In this document: positions 1 through 10,168 of the stretch, piece after piece
Position numbering within the stretch: the stretch's first letter is position 1
How the letters are laid out: each line of letters begins with the position of its first letter
NCBI GenBank assembly: GCA_023105745.1
Contig: JALGQZ010000013.1
Location: 8,613,105 to 8,677,104, forward strand
Length of the DNA stretch: 64,000 nucleotides
Reading direction: 5' to 3'
From: Austropuccinia psidii
Taxonomy: Eukaryota; Basidiomycota; Pucciniomycetes; Pucciniales; Sphaerophragmiaceae
Translations under genes and position numbers: made by a program
The notes under the pieces: model-generated
What the model was told of the DNA's origin: nothing
The model's input: the letters and a program-made list of their open reading frames with translations, nothing else
Databases searched by the model: none

Positions 1-2857
1 GGGTATTTGCTAGAGCCCATCTGCTAAGACCATCTGCATTTTTATGAATATTTCCAGATTTATGAACAATAGTCATATTTCCCCTATATTCTTGGATAGC
101 AATTTGCCATCTCAGCATACGTCTATTTGGAGTCTTCATATTTAATAGTGATTTCACAGCATTACAGTCTGTGATTACATCAAATACTGTGCCATCCAAA
201 TAATAGTGCAGTTTTTCTAAAGCCCATACTAGGCATAAGCATTCCATTTGGCTTGCTCCATACCTTGCTTCTGTTGGCTTTATCTGCCTTGAAATGAAAC
301 AAATTGGTCCTTCCACTGGTTTATCATTGATAATTTGTGTTTGGTGAAGTGCAGCACCTAGTCCTTCTCCACAAGCATCAATATACAGTTTGAAGGGTAG
401 TTTCCAATCTGGCATCAGAAGAAATGGGGCATTTGTTAAGGAATTTTTCAATTCTTCATATGCCTTGACTCTTTCTTCTGTCATCTCATAGACTGTTTGT
501 TGGTCACATAGCTTATACAAGGATTTAGCAATCTTTGCAAAGTCCTTTATATGCTGTCTATAGTAACCAGCAAATCCTAGAAATGATTGCATTTCTTTTT
601 TGGTTTGAGGCATTGGCTTAAGTAGTACTGCTGCTACTTTATTTTTGTCTATGCCTATACTAAGGCCAGATACTACATGTCCTAGGGCTTTTAATTCACT
701 ATATGCAAAATGACATTTTTTCAATGAAATTTTCATATTTACTTGGACTATTTTCTGTAGTACCCTTTCTAGTCTTGCCAGGTGATTTTCCCAAGTTTCT
801 GAGCAAACTATGATATCATCAATGTAGATTATTAACCATCCTTCTGATAATTCTTCAGGAAATATGGTATTCATCATTCTTTGATAATGGGAAGGTGCAT
901 TTTTTATCCCAAATGGCATTCTTAAGTATTCAAAAATTCCACAATGGACTATTATTCTTAGTAGCTTCTTGGCATTGTCTGTTAAGACATTTTGATGAAA
1001 ACCCTTAAGAGCATCCATAGCTGTGATGAACTTAGCTTGTGACAATTGGGTCAATGTCTCATGGATTCTGGGTATTGGATATCTGTCTGGAATGGTATAG
1101 GTATTCAGGGCTCTGAAGTCTCCTACCATCTTTGATTTTCCATTATGCCAAGTTATAATGACAGGTGTAGTAACTTCTACTTGTTCATTATGTCCAACCT
1201 TTCTTAATACTCCAAGGTCCATTAATTCTTTAATGTGCACCTCTAAGGCTTCTCTAGCTCTTGGGCTGGCTGGATAAGCAGGTCTTCTTAATAAAGGTGG
1301 GTAAGGTTTTTCTACATTAAGAATTATATCCACTTCATGTCCAATTATGGCACCTAGTGGCTCTTTGTCAGTTGCAAAGGCATTTTTATACTTAAATAAG
1401 AGGTCAATCAATTTTTCTTTCATTTTTTCTGTTAACTCTTGATTGAATTCTGCCTCTCTGAGTTGTTCAGATATAAAAAGTTCTTTTTCTGGAATTTTTT
1501 CCTCATTCTTAATAACTGTGATTTGTTTTTTGTTATTTAAGAATCCAAACTTTTGTCTTTTATTATCTCCTATGGTAAAATATCTATCCTTTTGGTTGGA
1601 GATATCTATACCATAGATTGATAAGTAGTCATTTCCAAGTATGAAATGATTACTAGTACAGTTGTACATTACTACAAACTCTACTTTGATTCTGACACAT
1701 TGTGAGGGATGAGGAAAAATTAGTGTTAAATCAATTATTCCAAGGGGCTTCATGCTCTCACTTGCACTACTAAATTTGACACCTTGTATTGGCATAAGTT
1801 TTTCTTGCCAGTCTGGGACAATGGTTTTTAAATAACTTTTGCCAACACAAGTGCAATATGCTCCTGTATCCAAGTTAACCTTTCCTTCTTGGTTATCAAC
1901 CATAACAATACTAATACTTGATTTTCCAGCTGTATATCCCATTCCTCTTGCAGGTTTGGTTCTATACATTTTGGCATCTTGTATGTTTGTCAGATTTGTG
2001 TCAGATGTTCCAACTTGTGGCAAGTTTGAATTAACATCTAGTACTTCATAAATTATATCAATATTATTAATTTGTGCATTAATTATATTGATTTCATCAC
2101 TTTCAGAGCTCTCTGACTCTTCTGTCTCTTTTTCAGAGTCAGATTCCTCTTCTTTGTCATTGTGGTTTTCTGTTTCCACAATTTCATTGATCTTTGCTTT
2201 TTTAAGGCAATTATTGGCTAAGTGTCCAATACCTCCACATTTATGGCATTTTCTTTGCTCATTATTGTTGGATGTATTAGGTTTAAAGGATTCTTTTGAT
2301 TTATCTTTCTTGATAAATGGTTTGTTTGGGCTTTTAATGTCCAATCTTTTCCAAGTCCTGCCAATTTTTGTCCTTGTCACTATATCTTCTAGTGCATTTA
2401 TATACTCTTCTGTGGAGCATGGTTCTATACACCTGCTTCTTAGGGCATGTTCTAGTTCCCCTCCACATTTTTTAAGTATTTTCATATGTACCATCTTCTG
2501 TGACATTTCTGGGTACAGTGCATTAAGCCTTTCAACTTGTTTTAAGAACCAAGTTAAGGGTTTATCTTTCTCTGGGTCAAAGAAAGAGTTTTCAAATGCA
2601 TTTTCTATCTTATACCTCCAGGCATCATTTGCCCACTTGGTGATTATTTCTTGTTTCCACCAAGACCAGGTATTTTTACCATTTGTCTGTCTTATGCCAT
2701 AATACCATCTTTTTGCAGATTTCTCAAATAATGAATGTAATCTTGCAGTGATTAATTCATCTGGTATGGCATAGTCTTCTGGTAACATGTCAATTGTTTT
2801 AATAAATGACATGTGGTCATATTCACCTTCTCCTGTGAATGTTGGCCATTCCTTCAA
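1..2857 (-). CDS. pol part of E gag-pol (nucleocapsid, protease, RT, RNase H), 3' end beyond window
   Basis: Open in the same frame as the upstream gag, from just after the stop at 2858-2860 to the window edge. In sense order I see a capsid-like stretch starting [12 protein letters not shown], a CCHC knuckle [14 protein letters not shown] near 2210-2255, a retropepsin motif with intact DTGA near 1843-1885, an RT with intact YIDD near 812-840, and the RNase H start [13 protein letters not shown] near 340-390. It ends at the edge inside RNase H, after the ADGLSR motif. Integrase would lie further left. It is closest to element A in this window (same motif order, alignable throughout). All catalytic motifs visible are intact, so the only obvious lesion is the stop between gag and pol. 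Without readthrough this half would not be made from the same AUG. Confidence 0.92.
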   Translation of the reverse strand, partial: MKEWPTFTGEGEYDHMSFIKTIDMLPEDYAIPDELITARLHSLFEKSAKRWYYGIRQTNGKNTWSWWKQEIITKWANDAWRYKIENAFENSFFDPEKDKPLTWFLKQVERLNALYPEMSQKMVHMKILKKCGGELEHALRSRCIEPCSTEEYINALEDIVTRTKIGRTWKRLDIKSPNKPFIKKDKSKESFKPNTSNNNEQRKCHKCGGIGHLANNCLKKAKINEIVETENHNDKEEESDSEKETEESESSESDEINIINAQINNIDIIYEVLDVNSNLPQVGTSDTNLTNIQDAKMYRTKPARGMGYTAGKSSISIVMVDNQEGKVNLDTGAYCTCVGKSYLKTIVPDWQEKLMPIQGVKFSSASESMKPLGIIDLTLIFPHPSQCVRIKVEFVVMYNCTSNHFILGNDYLSIYGIDISNQKDRYFTIGDNKRQKFGFLNNKKQITVIKNEEKIPEKELFISEQLREAEFNQELTEKMKEKLIDLLFKYKNAFATDKEPLGAIIGHEVDIILNVEKPYPPLLRRPAYPASPRAREALEVHIKELMDLGVLRKVGHNEQVEVTTPVIITWHNGKSKMVGDFRALNTYTIPDRYPIPRIHETLTQLSQAKFITAMDALKGFHQNVLTDNAKKLLRIIVHCGIFEYLRMPFGIKNAPSHYQRMMNTIFPEELSEGWLIIYIDDIIVCSETWENHLARLERVLQKIVQVNMKISLKKCHFAYSELKALGHVVSGLSIGIDKNKVAAVLLKPMPQTKKEMQSFLGFAGYYRQHIKDFAKIAKSLYKLCDQQTVYEMTEERVKAYEELKNSLTNAPFLLMPDWKLPFKLYIDACGEGLGAALHQTQIINDKPVEGPICFISRQIKPTEARYGASQMECLCLVWALEKLHYYLDGTVFDVITDCNAVKSLLNMKTPNRRMLRWQIAIQEYRGNMTIVHKSGNIHKNADGLSRWALANT

Positions 2858-4180
2858 TTAAGGTGCTTCCTTCATTAAGACTTGGTTATTGTCTTGGTGA
2901 CTCAAGTCTGTTATGAAAGGATTTGACAATTCCTCTTTTGTTTTTACAGGGCTTCTTATATGGGAAAATGGTGTTGATAACTTTGGCATATTTAAATTAG
3001 CCTCATTAATTTTATCCATTTTTTCTGTAATAAGCCTTATTTCACTTTGAATATCATCTTTTAGATGCATTCTTGCTTCATCACTTTTTTCCACATGGTC
3101 CAAAAGTAATTTTTGGTGTGATGAAGTCTTTTCTTCAAATTTTTCTACAGAAATACTTAATTTATTTAATTTTTCTGTAAGGTTGTCAATACTCACATCA
3201 TAATTGATTGTCAAAGTCTTGTCTTTGATATCTTTTATGTATTTATACAATTCTTGTTGTCCTTGTATTAATTTTTGAGTATTGTCAATTAAATTTTTTG
3301 GTTTATTATTTTCAACAATAAACTTAATGTTGTCAATTTCTTTCTTGTTTTGTACAACAATTTTTGTTAAAGAAGATAAATTGTTATTTATTTCTTGTAG
3401 TGATAATAAACTGTCTTTAATTTCTTTTAGAGGTAATATACTATTTTTAATTTCTGTTAAAGTATTTACAACATCTTTGGACAAGGTTATTTCTTTGGGA
3501 AATGAGGTTGTCTCATTCTTTGCTCTTCCTTGTCCTTGAATTCCATCAAGGTTCTGGCCATGTTGAAGACATTGTCCATGGCATCCTTTTGGATTCTTGG
3601 GATTCTGTAGCTTGGGGAATATGGTTTCCTCCAATGCTTTTTCTTGTTCTTCTTCCCTTCTTGGGGAAGTGGGTTGGCTTGAGGCTTGCTGGTAGAAGCT
3701 ACTGGGGCTTCTTCCTTGGTTGCCTCCCTCTTTTTGGCATGATAATCCTTGATCTTTTTGATTTGAGGTTTGGATGACAGTGGATTCCATCCATTGGAGT
3801 ATTTCACTATCTCCTCCTCTTTGAGGAACTTTTTCAGGATGTGCCAGGAGTTCATCACTCCTTGGTGTATTTGAGGCAGCATTTCCCAGTCTTTGTCCTT
3901 GTATACTGTGTAATACTGCTTGTACTGGCTCATGTAGATGTCTATTTGAGCCCTCTGAATGTGATTTGTACCTGTTTGAGTTACTCATACTTAGTTCCAA
4001 TTCAGGCTCAGATATCATGGGCATTTCTGGGACTTGCCTTTGGGATAAGGCACTTCCTTGTGTGGATTCTGTTCCACTGGGGATATTGCCCTTTCTTTTC
4101 CCTTTTGAGGGATCAATTCTACTTCTGAGTCCAGCTCCATCTGATTGGATGGAGTATTGGGAACCTCTTCTGGTAGTCAT
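2858..4180 (-). CDS. E gag, 440 codons, ends at in-frame TAA before the pol half
   Basis: ATG at 4180-4178 and TAA at 2860-2858. The N-terminal third is low-complexity and Ser/Gln/Pro-rich and overlaps a second frame (3487-3984). The C-terminal 210 residues are rich in Lys, Glu, Asn and Ile with heptad-like spacing, consistent with a coiled coil. The frame would continue into [12 protein letters not shown], as the equivalent frame of element A does, so TAA replaces one sense codon rather than ending a natural ORF. Translation may instead start upstream in the small exon 4404-4255 and join here by splicing near 4171-4164. Function is inferred from position: structural protein of a virus-like particle. 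No well-known Gag domain name can be assigned from sequence alone. Confidence 0.8.
   Translation of the reverse strand: MTTRRGSQYSIQSDGAGLRSRIDPSKGKRKGNIPSGTESTQGSALSQRQVPEMPMISEPELELSMSNSNRYKSHSEGSNRHLHEPVQAVLHSIQGQRLGNAASNTPRSDELLAHPEKVPQRGGDSEILQWMESTVIQTSNQKDQGLSCQKEGGNQGRSPSSFYQQASSQPTSPRREEEQEKALEETIFPKLQNPKNPKGCHGQCLQHGQNLDGIQGQGRAKNETTSFPKEITLSKDVVNTLTEIKNSILPLKEIKDSLLSLQEINNNLSSLTKIVVQNKKEIDNIKFIVENNKPKNLIDNTQKLIQGQQELYKYIKDIKDKTLTINYDVSIDNLTEKLNKLSISVEKFEEKTSSHQKLLLDHVEKSDEARMHLKDDIQSEIRLITEKMDKINEANLNMPKLSTPFSHIRSPVKTKEELSNPFITDLSHQDNNQVLMKEAP
3487..3984 (-). CDS. E overlapping gag1 frame (+1 phase inside gag)
   Basis: Second open frame inside the E gag region, in the +1 phase relative to gag-pol. 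It is open from 3984, has its first ATG at 3933-3931, and ends TAA at 3489-3487. It aligns with the equivalent overlapping frame of element A: DIY..Q near the start, a GW(N/H)P motif, then IQKDAMDNVFNMARTLMEF against [19 protein letters not shown]. Substitutions are conservative in this frame (K/R, E/D, M/L, L/F). The middle is basic and rich in Lys and Pro, as in nucleic-acid-binding Gag tails. Stops lie upstream in this phase (TGA at 3987-3985 and 4017-4015), so in this copy it is either broken at its 5' end or started internally. The product is unknown. Confidence 0.6.
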   Translation of the reverse strand, partial: VTQTGTNHIQRAQIDIYMSQYKQYYTVYKDKDWEMLPQIHQGVMNSWHILKKFLKEEEIVKYSNGWNPLSSKPQIKKIKDYHAKKREATKEEAPVASTSKPQANPLPQEGKKNKKKHWRKPYSPSYRIPRIQKDAMDNVFNMARTLMEFKDKEEQRMRQPHFPKK

Positions 4181-4254
4181 AATTAAAGAATAAGAAAAAA
4201 TAAAAGTATTTTAGAATAAAATTCTTTTATGGCAATTTAAAAAGAGGTGCTCAC

Positions 4255-4404
4255 CTTCAGAGTCTTGAATGGTGGGCCCTGGAAAGTCTAATTTCTTAGC
4301 TTTCTTTCTTTTGGTGATAACTGGTGTTGGAGAACTTTGACAAGTTTCTTCCACCAATCTCTCAACAGTAGCTTGGTTGTCTTCTGTTGGGTTATCTTCA
4401 AACA
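4255..4404 (-). CDS. E small 5' coding exon upstream of gag
   Basis: On the minus strand an acceptor TTTTTAG is followed at 4404 by TG TTT GAA GAT AAC, which stays open for 49 codons to a donor AAG^GTGAGC at 4255/4254. The encoded stretch is acidic and then strongly basic (a KRKKAKK run, possibly nuclear targeting). Matching exons in A (17118-17315) and B (25351-25650) also begin AG^TG and end one base into a codon. Intron-like sequence to gag is 4254 to about 4170, with several clustered AGs at 4171-4164. Splicing is inferred. The donor of the preceding leader intron in E was not settled. Confidence 0.55.
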
Positions 4405-4411
4405 CTAAAAA

Positions 4412-4911
4412 AGACAAATAAATATAAGTCTTTTTATAAGAAGTGTTTTTTTTGGCAAGATATGGCAATTTTCCACGTAGAAATTGCTTTTATATCTGAA
4501 AAAAAATGAAATAAATAAAGAAAATGAATAAAAATGAATAAAAATAACTTTTTTTATTGGTTTTTAATATTTTTTAATATTTTTTATGTATATTTTTATT
4601 TTTAAAGAATAAAATAAAAAATGAATATGATTCTTATAAAATTAAATTATAATAAAAATTATTTTTAATTTATAAATTATCTTTTTTAATCACTAGAGTC
4701 ACTCAAAGAAAGTTCTTGCAAGTCTAAGGATGTGAAAAACCACGTGTAAGACAGTACAATTGCTTTCCAAATGCCTCAATAGCTTTTAAAATCAATAAAA
4801 TATAAAATTATTATATAATTTTATGATTATAAATATAATTTATTATTGGATAAACCCAAATAGAATCTTTTTAAAGGTCTTTTAAGTAAATATCACGGCC
4901 AGGCCCCCAAA
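4412..4911 (-). other. E leader between 5' LTR and first coding exon, with primer-site block
   Basis: Directly after the LTR end (4912), the sense strand reads TTTGGGGGCCTGGCCGTG (4911-4894). The same block follows the 5' LTRs of A and B and is the presumed minus-strand primer site. The rest is AT-rich leader without ORFs, including an ACGTGG box, and leads to the acceptor at 4406-4405. Confidence 0.6.
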
Positions 4912-6938
4912 TGTAAGGTTTGACTATGAAACAATAAGTAAAAATTACTAATTTATTACTTATTGTACTCTGAATGTCCTTATAATTGAAATAAATAAGA
5001 TTAAAATAATAATAATAATAAAGAAATATTGTTATCATGGCGTAAAAATATTATATTATTAAATAAATATAATAATATAATTAATATTATATGAAATTAT
5101 AATATTATAAATAATATATTAATATAAAATAATTAATATATTATAAAGCTCTTTATTATTGTTACCAACAAATAATAAAGGCGTAAAAAATTGTTTTTTT
5201 ATTAATAAAAAACAATTAATAACAATAATATTACTAATATTAAAGTTATGAATTAATATAAATACTATTTATATTAATTAAAGAATTATTAATAGAGTAA
5301 TAATAGAGAAGTTATTATAATAAGAGAAAATAACCTACTTTTAACACTTAATATAATAATTTTGAAGTATTTTACGCCAAAAAATATAAATACAACCTTT
5401 TCAAATTGTATTTACAATAAAAATAAAGAAAATTACAAATTATTCAGTATTTTTACGTGGAAATGAGTTTTAGAGAGATTTTTAACAAAAACAATTAAAT
5501 AAATGATTTAATCACGTCAAAATAGATGATTATAGCAAGGTGGTCTTTGGTCTTTAATAATATAACAGTTTTATATATAAAGAATAAAGAAAATTACCTT
5601 TGATTTGATTGATTTAATGTTTTTGATGCGTCTGAGGGGTAAATAGAGTAAAAGGAGCTCTATTTATAGTAAATACCTCCCTCCTAGAGTCCAACAGGCT
5701 TCTAGTAGACGTGTACTGATCATATCCACTGGAATTGATCAATATTTTAAGGTTTGAGGGTGATTACATCATGATCAAACCATATTACATCATTATTACA
5801 CCATTATTTAGAGTTATCACTATAACTCTAAGTGTGATGACATCAGAGGCTTGGCAGAACCCCAAATTTCGTGGATTTTATTAGTTTTAATCATAAACTA
5901 ATAGTATTCACCAATTTTATCACTATTAAGACTGTTAAACTTAATTTAAGGTTACAGTATGTGATCATAACAGCTCAATTTAAGCTCAAACTTTGATCCT
6001 CAATAACTTTTAAGGTTTTCACGCTACAGCAATTCAGAGAGTGAATTCTGATAGCCTGACATAACCTTATTATGCTGCCAAGAGCTTTTCATTACATCAT
6101 CAAAACTCTAATTTTGATGATTTTTCTTGTAACTCATCTTTTCTGTCGAAATTCAATATTTTAAACTTCAAACCTTGATTTCAGGGGGTTATACCCTGAA
6201 TTTAACAATAAAAATTACGTCATTCTTCTCGAATAAACTAGTAGAATCCAACTGTATACTTTTTTTTAAGTTTGGACTACTTTCACAACAAAGTGGTCAA
6301 CAGCTCTGTTGATTTTTATCAATATTTCCTCATAAGTCTTAACCTTGTTTATAATTTGCAAAATAAAGTTCATATCTGTGTTCTTACAGTAATTACGTGG
6401 TAACTTTATTTTTGGTTCATCATTCTAGCATGTATAGTTTAGAAGATATTAGCTATGATCACTGAATATATGCGTTGACCAAAAAAGTGCATATATTCAG
6501 GATAATTCCTTAAGTATTGATTTTGGGAATTAGCTTATTAATTGTTTTATATGTGGATTTTTGTGAGGAATCCACTGGTACAATTTATTTCACATGCTGT
6601 TTCATTAGTTTCTGAGATAAATAAGGTTTTATGATTTTTATAAGGTATTATACCTTATAATTCCTTAAATATTGACTTTACAGATATGCCATAAAAGTGG
6701 TATATGTGTATTTCTCCATGGGGAATCCAATGGTATAATTTATTTCACATGTTCATTCATTGGTTTTTAAGTTAAACCAATTTTAGTACCAATTTATGGT
6801 ATTTTTTGTATATTTGAGTAATTATTTTTAGTGTATAATTATTCTAATTAATTTTAATATAATTATATTAAAGGTATAATTATTATTAATCTTTTTTGTG
6901 ACCTTATTGGATATGTGGTCATATCTCAAAGGCTCACA
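4912..6938 (-). repeat. E 5' LTR (2027 bp)
   Basis: In sense it starts TGTGAGCCTT at 6938 and ends CCTTACA at 4912, the same termini as the A and D LTRs. A TATAAATA box lies at 5668-5661 in sense, followed by a short pyrimidine-rich stretch, a plausible core promoter. The 3' partner LTR is outside the window, so age cannot be judged. No credible ORF. Confidence 0.9.
5661..5668 (-). promoter_or_regulatory. TATA box of E LTR
   Basis: TATAAATA in the sense of element E, inside a locally GC-richer context (GGAGGGAGG upstream). The same box occurs in the G LTRs. Confidence 0.55.
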
Positions 6939-8193
6939 GCGCGTCTATTACATAAGTGAACTTTGATTTACATATGAGGTGTCAATTATTACTGTATTGT
7001 ACTGTACAATTGAATTGAATTACATTTGTAAATTATAAGTATAATACATGATGAAGAATTAAAGGAAAAATAAATTGGAAAGATTAAAATTGGGGGGGAA
7101 AAGGAACTCCAGCTCTAAAGGGGGAGCTAGACCCCCAAAATCCTTGCTGACAGGCGTGGGATGTCAAAATTCACGCAAAAGTTCATCACTTTTGGCCTGG
7201 AATTGAGTTACAGGGTCTGTGGACTCAATTGATGATGAGGTTTTGATACCAACTGGGGTAGTTTTAGCTGTTGCCAAGAGGGTAAAACTACCCTTAAGAT
7301 AAAACAATCATAATAAAAACAGTTTTAACTGGTTTCTACGCCTCTGACACACATTCTGACGTGTTTTGAAGGCTCTAGGCCTGGTATTGCTATAGTAATG
7401 GCTGATTTAAGGGTCTAAAATGGCTAAAAATGGCTAAAAATGGCTTAAACCAGCCCTTTTTGGTCTAAACTAGGGTTCAATGATGCCATAATTGGCTTTT
7501 CTGTTGTCAGACTGTTTTTCACGACTGACAAGAGTAAAATTTACTTTTGGAGTAAGATAATTGATGGCTATAAAAGAATGTCTTCTTTGCCCCACTTTTC
7601 TCTTCATGTTAGAATCTTTTCCTTTTATTAATTAGTTTAAAACTGTTGAACCAATCAATCAAAGATTCCAACCACCACTTTTAAATCATTTTAAACCTTT
7701 TAACCACGTGAAAAAATCATTATAATCATTGTTTGTAACTCTTATAATCATTTTTACCCCTGAACCACCCCAAAAGTGAATTAAAGCATCTTTCATCACT
7801 GAAAAGTTTGTCACTTTGTTTCCAAATTCACTCTGGTCACTTTTGGGCGTGTTTTCTCTTTAATATTCTTTTTAAAGACTTTGTTCTTTAATTAATTGCT
7901 TGCAGTTCTTTGCTCAATTAATTCCAATTGAAATTGCTCTTGAAGAAATTTCTTTTGTAGCCTTAAAATATCTCTTTTAGAGTATTTTTTGGATAAATTT
8001 TTATTGTTGGTAAAACAATAAATTTTTATAATATTATTGTTTCATACTAATAAAGTTATAAACAATAGAATTGGCGTGTTTTCTCTTAAAAATAATATTT
8101 CATACTATTTTTAATTGATTTTTACCTTATACAAATTTTGAGGACAGGAAAAGTACTTGATTTTTAATCAAAGTTTCATATCCACACCTTACA
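6939..8193 (+). repeat. A-family LTR fragment, 5' part displaced by element E
   Basis: Almost identical to the last 1254 bp of the element A LTRs (compare 15639-16892). It begins exactly where E ends, at the GCGCG target, and finishes at the LTR terminus CTTACA at 8193. The following bases are not the primer-site block, so this was a 3' LTR or a solo LTR. The missing 5' part of about 585 bp should lie left of the window. It carries the TATAAAAG box at 7569-7576. Confidence 0.9.
7569..7576 (+). promoter_or_regulatory. TATA box in A-family LTR fragment
   Basis: TATAAAAG, present at the same place in both LTRs of A (16268-16275 and about 24527-24534). It is followed about 30 bp later by a pyrimidine-rich stretch, as expected of an LTR core promoter. 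Confidence 0.6.
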
Positions 8194-8799
8194 CTCTGGG
8201 GCTAAAGTTGGTCGTTCATTGAATTCAGTTGAATTTCCCAGGGTTTGGGCCATAGCGGAGGTAGTTTATTAAGACAATAGATGGTGACGAGTTGGTGATA
8301 ACTTGTTTGAAAATTTTTGAATTAAAATATCCAAATTGAAGAAAAAAGGTGCAAGTAAAATAATTGCATTTGCAAAATGCGATTTGTCGGGAAATTGAAG
8401 GAGGCAATGTTTTGCAAATTATTTCATATCATGAAAATGAAATCACTTCCCTGTGAGATATTTAATAAAGTTGACTAGTGAGAAACCTACTAAAGTCAAC
8501 TTTTGAACTATTCAACGCTCATGAGTTAAGGACTAAGAAAAGTGTTCCATTTGAATGATATGAAATAAAATGGTTTTGTCGGCGAAACAGGAGACACCAT
8601 TCTTGTCTTAAATAGTCCACTTATTAGGTTTTAATTTGTGAGTCTCATGATTCAAACCCTAACCACAACATTGTGAATATACTGACCAATTTCCCCTTAG
8701 GTCCTGTTGGCAGAGAAGGCTACTCAGCATATTTTGGCGATGGTGTCCATTGTGTACGCCAACAAGCCACCGTACACTATGGATGTAGTACGGAAGCGT

Positions 8800-9400
8800 A
8801 AGGATGATAAGCAGGGTCGGGAGGATGTCGGGAGGGCACTACACAAGCATGAGGATAAGTGGTGTCGGGAGGATGTTGGGAGGGCACCACACAAGCGTAA
8901 GGATAAGTGGTGTCGGGAGGGCACTACACAAGCGTAAGGATAAGTGGTGTCAGGAGCATGTCGGGAGGGCACTCCGCGAGCGTAAGGATGGTAAGCAGTG
9001 TCGGGAGGGCACTACACAAGCGTAAGGATAAGCAGTGTCGGGAGCATGTTGGGAGGGCACCACACAAGCGTAAGGATAAGTGGTGTCGGGAGGGCACTAC
9101 ACAAGTGTAAGGATAAGTGGTGTCGGGAGCATGTTGGGAGGGCACTCCGCAAGTGTAAGGATGGTAAGCAGTGTCGGGAGGGCACTACACAAGCATAAGG
9201 ATAAGCAGTGTTGGGAGCATGTCGGGACGGCACTACACAAGTTTAAGGATAAGTGGTGTCGGGAGCATGTCGGGAGTGCACTCCGCGAGCGTAAGGATGG
9301 TAAGCAGTGTCGGGAGCATATCGGGAGGGCACTTTTGCGAGCGTAAGGATAAGTGATGTTGGGAGCATGTTGGGAGTGCACCATGTGAGCATAAAGATGG
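8800..9400. repeat. GC-rich minisatellite, interleaved units of about 36 and 48 bp
   Basis: About a dozen imperfect copies of a unit containing TGTCGGGAG, GGGCACTACACAAGCG and TAAGGATAAGTGG. Long units add an extra CATGTCGGGAG block, and some units carry CTCCGCGAGCG with GATGGTAAGCAG. Because units lack stops, several frames on both strands stay open. No frame shows motif or start evidence, so I do not call genes here. Confidence 0.85.
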
Positions 9401-9576
9401 TAAGGGCGGGGGTGTGAAAGCGGAGATGGGGGGGCAGTGTTGGAGTCTCATCTGGAGGGCGGTGCAGGCTCGTAAGCATGCAAAGCATCGGGGCGGATTA
9501 GGTGGGGCTGCGGAAGCCAATGAGGTGAAATTACCCGAACATTGTGAATAGTGTTGAAATGGGTTTGGGCTTTAAG

Positions 9577-9733
9577 TGACATTCTCATGTGACACATGTG
9601 ACGATTGACATTGTCTTGACGCTGATGTGACGTGACCCACTAAATCCAGTGACTATAAAGTGACACTAACGCGACTGAAGCAAGATCTTATACTGACAGC
9701 GGTGCGACGTGAAGTCAATCGCCGCCGATTGAC
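9577..9733 (+). promoter_or_regulatory. Cluster of eleven direct TGAC motifs
   Basis: TGAC begins at 9577, 9590, 9599, 9606, 9617, 9628, 9633, 9650, 9661, 9694 and 9730, all in the same orientation. Several extend to TGACG or GTGAC. A random 157 bp would be expected to hold fewer than one. TGACG is the half-site of bZIP/CRE-type factors, but spacing is irregular; this may equally be a decayed short tandem repeat. Confidence 0.4.
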
Positions 9734-9782
9734 GCCAGATTTGCCCTGGTGATTCCTTGTCAGTCTAGTAAAGCATTACACT

Positions 9783-10064
9783 TTGAGTGACAAGGAATTA
9801 TTTCCTTTAAGAAATGAAACACCCTTAGAAGTAACCCCACTAGATCTAAGTGAGGAGAAAAAGGTACTAAAAGTCTTGAAAGAAAGAAGAATGAGGGGAA
9901 AAAATGAAAGAGAATACTTAGTCAGGTATAAAAATCCACAACACGAAGATGAGTGGATTGTAGAAAGCAAAATACCTGATTCCCAAAAGTTTCTCAGAAG
10001 ATTCAGACATGAGAGAAGACCAATTGCTCAAAAAAAGTTTGAATTGTGTGCTTTACATACTTAA
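9783..10064 (+). pseudogene. D pol C-terminal fragment (chromodomain-like tail)
   Basis: Ninety-four residues homologous to the last part of the A polyprotein: SDKELFPLRN, then a basic KVLKERR stretch, then REYLVRYKNP....DEW and FLRRFRHERR. In A these lie downstream of the integrase core and resemble a divergent chromodomain (LVRY...DEW spacing), a domain that can direct integration to chromatin in such elements. The fragment opens at the junction near 9779 and has no true start. It stops TAA at 10062-10064, 104 bp before the LTR. Everything upstream of pol is missing. Confidence 0.85.
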
Positions 10065-10156
10065 AAGTCAAAGTAGAGAGGTTGGACAGTGGATTATACC
10101 CCCCCAATAACTTGGGGGTAAACTACAACAGAAAAATTGTGGTACAATTCTTTTTT

Positions 10157-10168
10157 GGTGGTAGGGAA
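10157..10168 (+). other. D polypurine tract
   Basis: GGTGGTAGGGAA, preceded by a T run and immediately abutting the LTR start TGTGAG: the expected plus-strand primer site. Confidence 0.75.

Larger units (their letters stand above)
1..6938 (-). mobile_element. Element E: Ty3/gypsy LTR retrotransposon, left part cut by window edge
   Basis: Minus-strand element whose 5' end is at 6938. In sense order it has a 5' LTR (6938-4912), a primer-site block, a leader, a small 5' exon, gag (4180-2858) and pol (2857 to the left edge). The LTR begins TGTGAG and ends CTTACA in sense. The right flank, GCGCG at 6939-6943, lies inside an A-family LTR, so E inserted into that LTR. Integrase and the 3' LTR are outside the window. 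One in-frame stop separates gag from pol. Confidence 0.93.
8194..9779. other. Non-element island between an A-family LTR and element D
   Basis: This interval matches none of the elements here. The part 8194-8700 is AT-rich with no convincing ORF. From about 8700 base composition becomes GC-richer. There is a coding-looking start at 8707 just after a TTTCCCCTTAG acceptor-like site, but it runs directly into the minisatellite. The segment 9500-9779 carries a cluster of TGAC motifs and joins the D pol tail abruptly at about 9779. It could be host DNA, a captured gene fragment or part of an unseen element. Confidence 0.5.

Noticed and set aside
2088..2702. 204-codon plus-strand frame opposite E pol
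   Set aside because: Mirror of a real minus-strand coding frame with no motif or start context; similar antisense frames occur opposite A gag at 18408-17716 and 19617-18952.
8225..8407. 60-codon minus-strand frame in the island
   Set aside because: No motif, no homologue visible, AT-rich chance frame.
8640..8720. A telomere-like CCCTAACC and acceptor-like TTTCCCCTTAG as the start of a host gene
   Set aside because: Only a single CCCTAACC copy; the frame after the acceptor enters the minisatellite within about 30 codons.
8724..9520. Many overlapping frames on both strands in the minisatellite
   Set aside because: Repeat units lack stop codons, so all frames stay open; no consistent coding signal.
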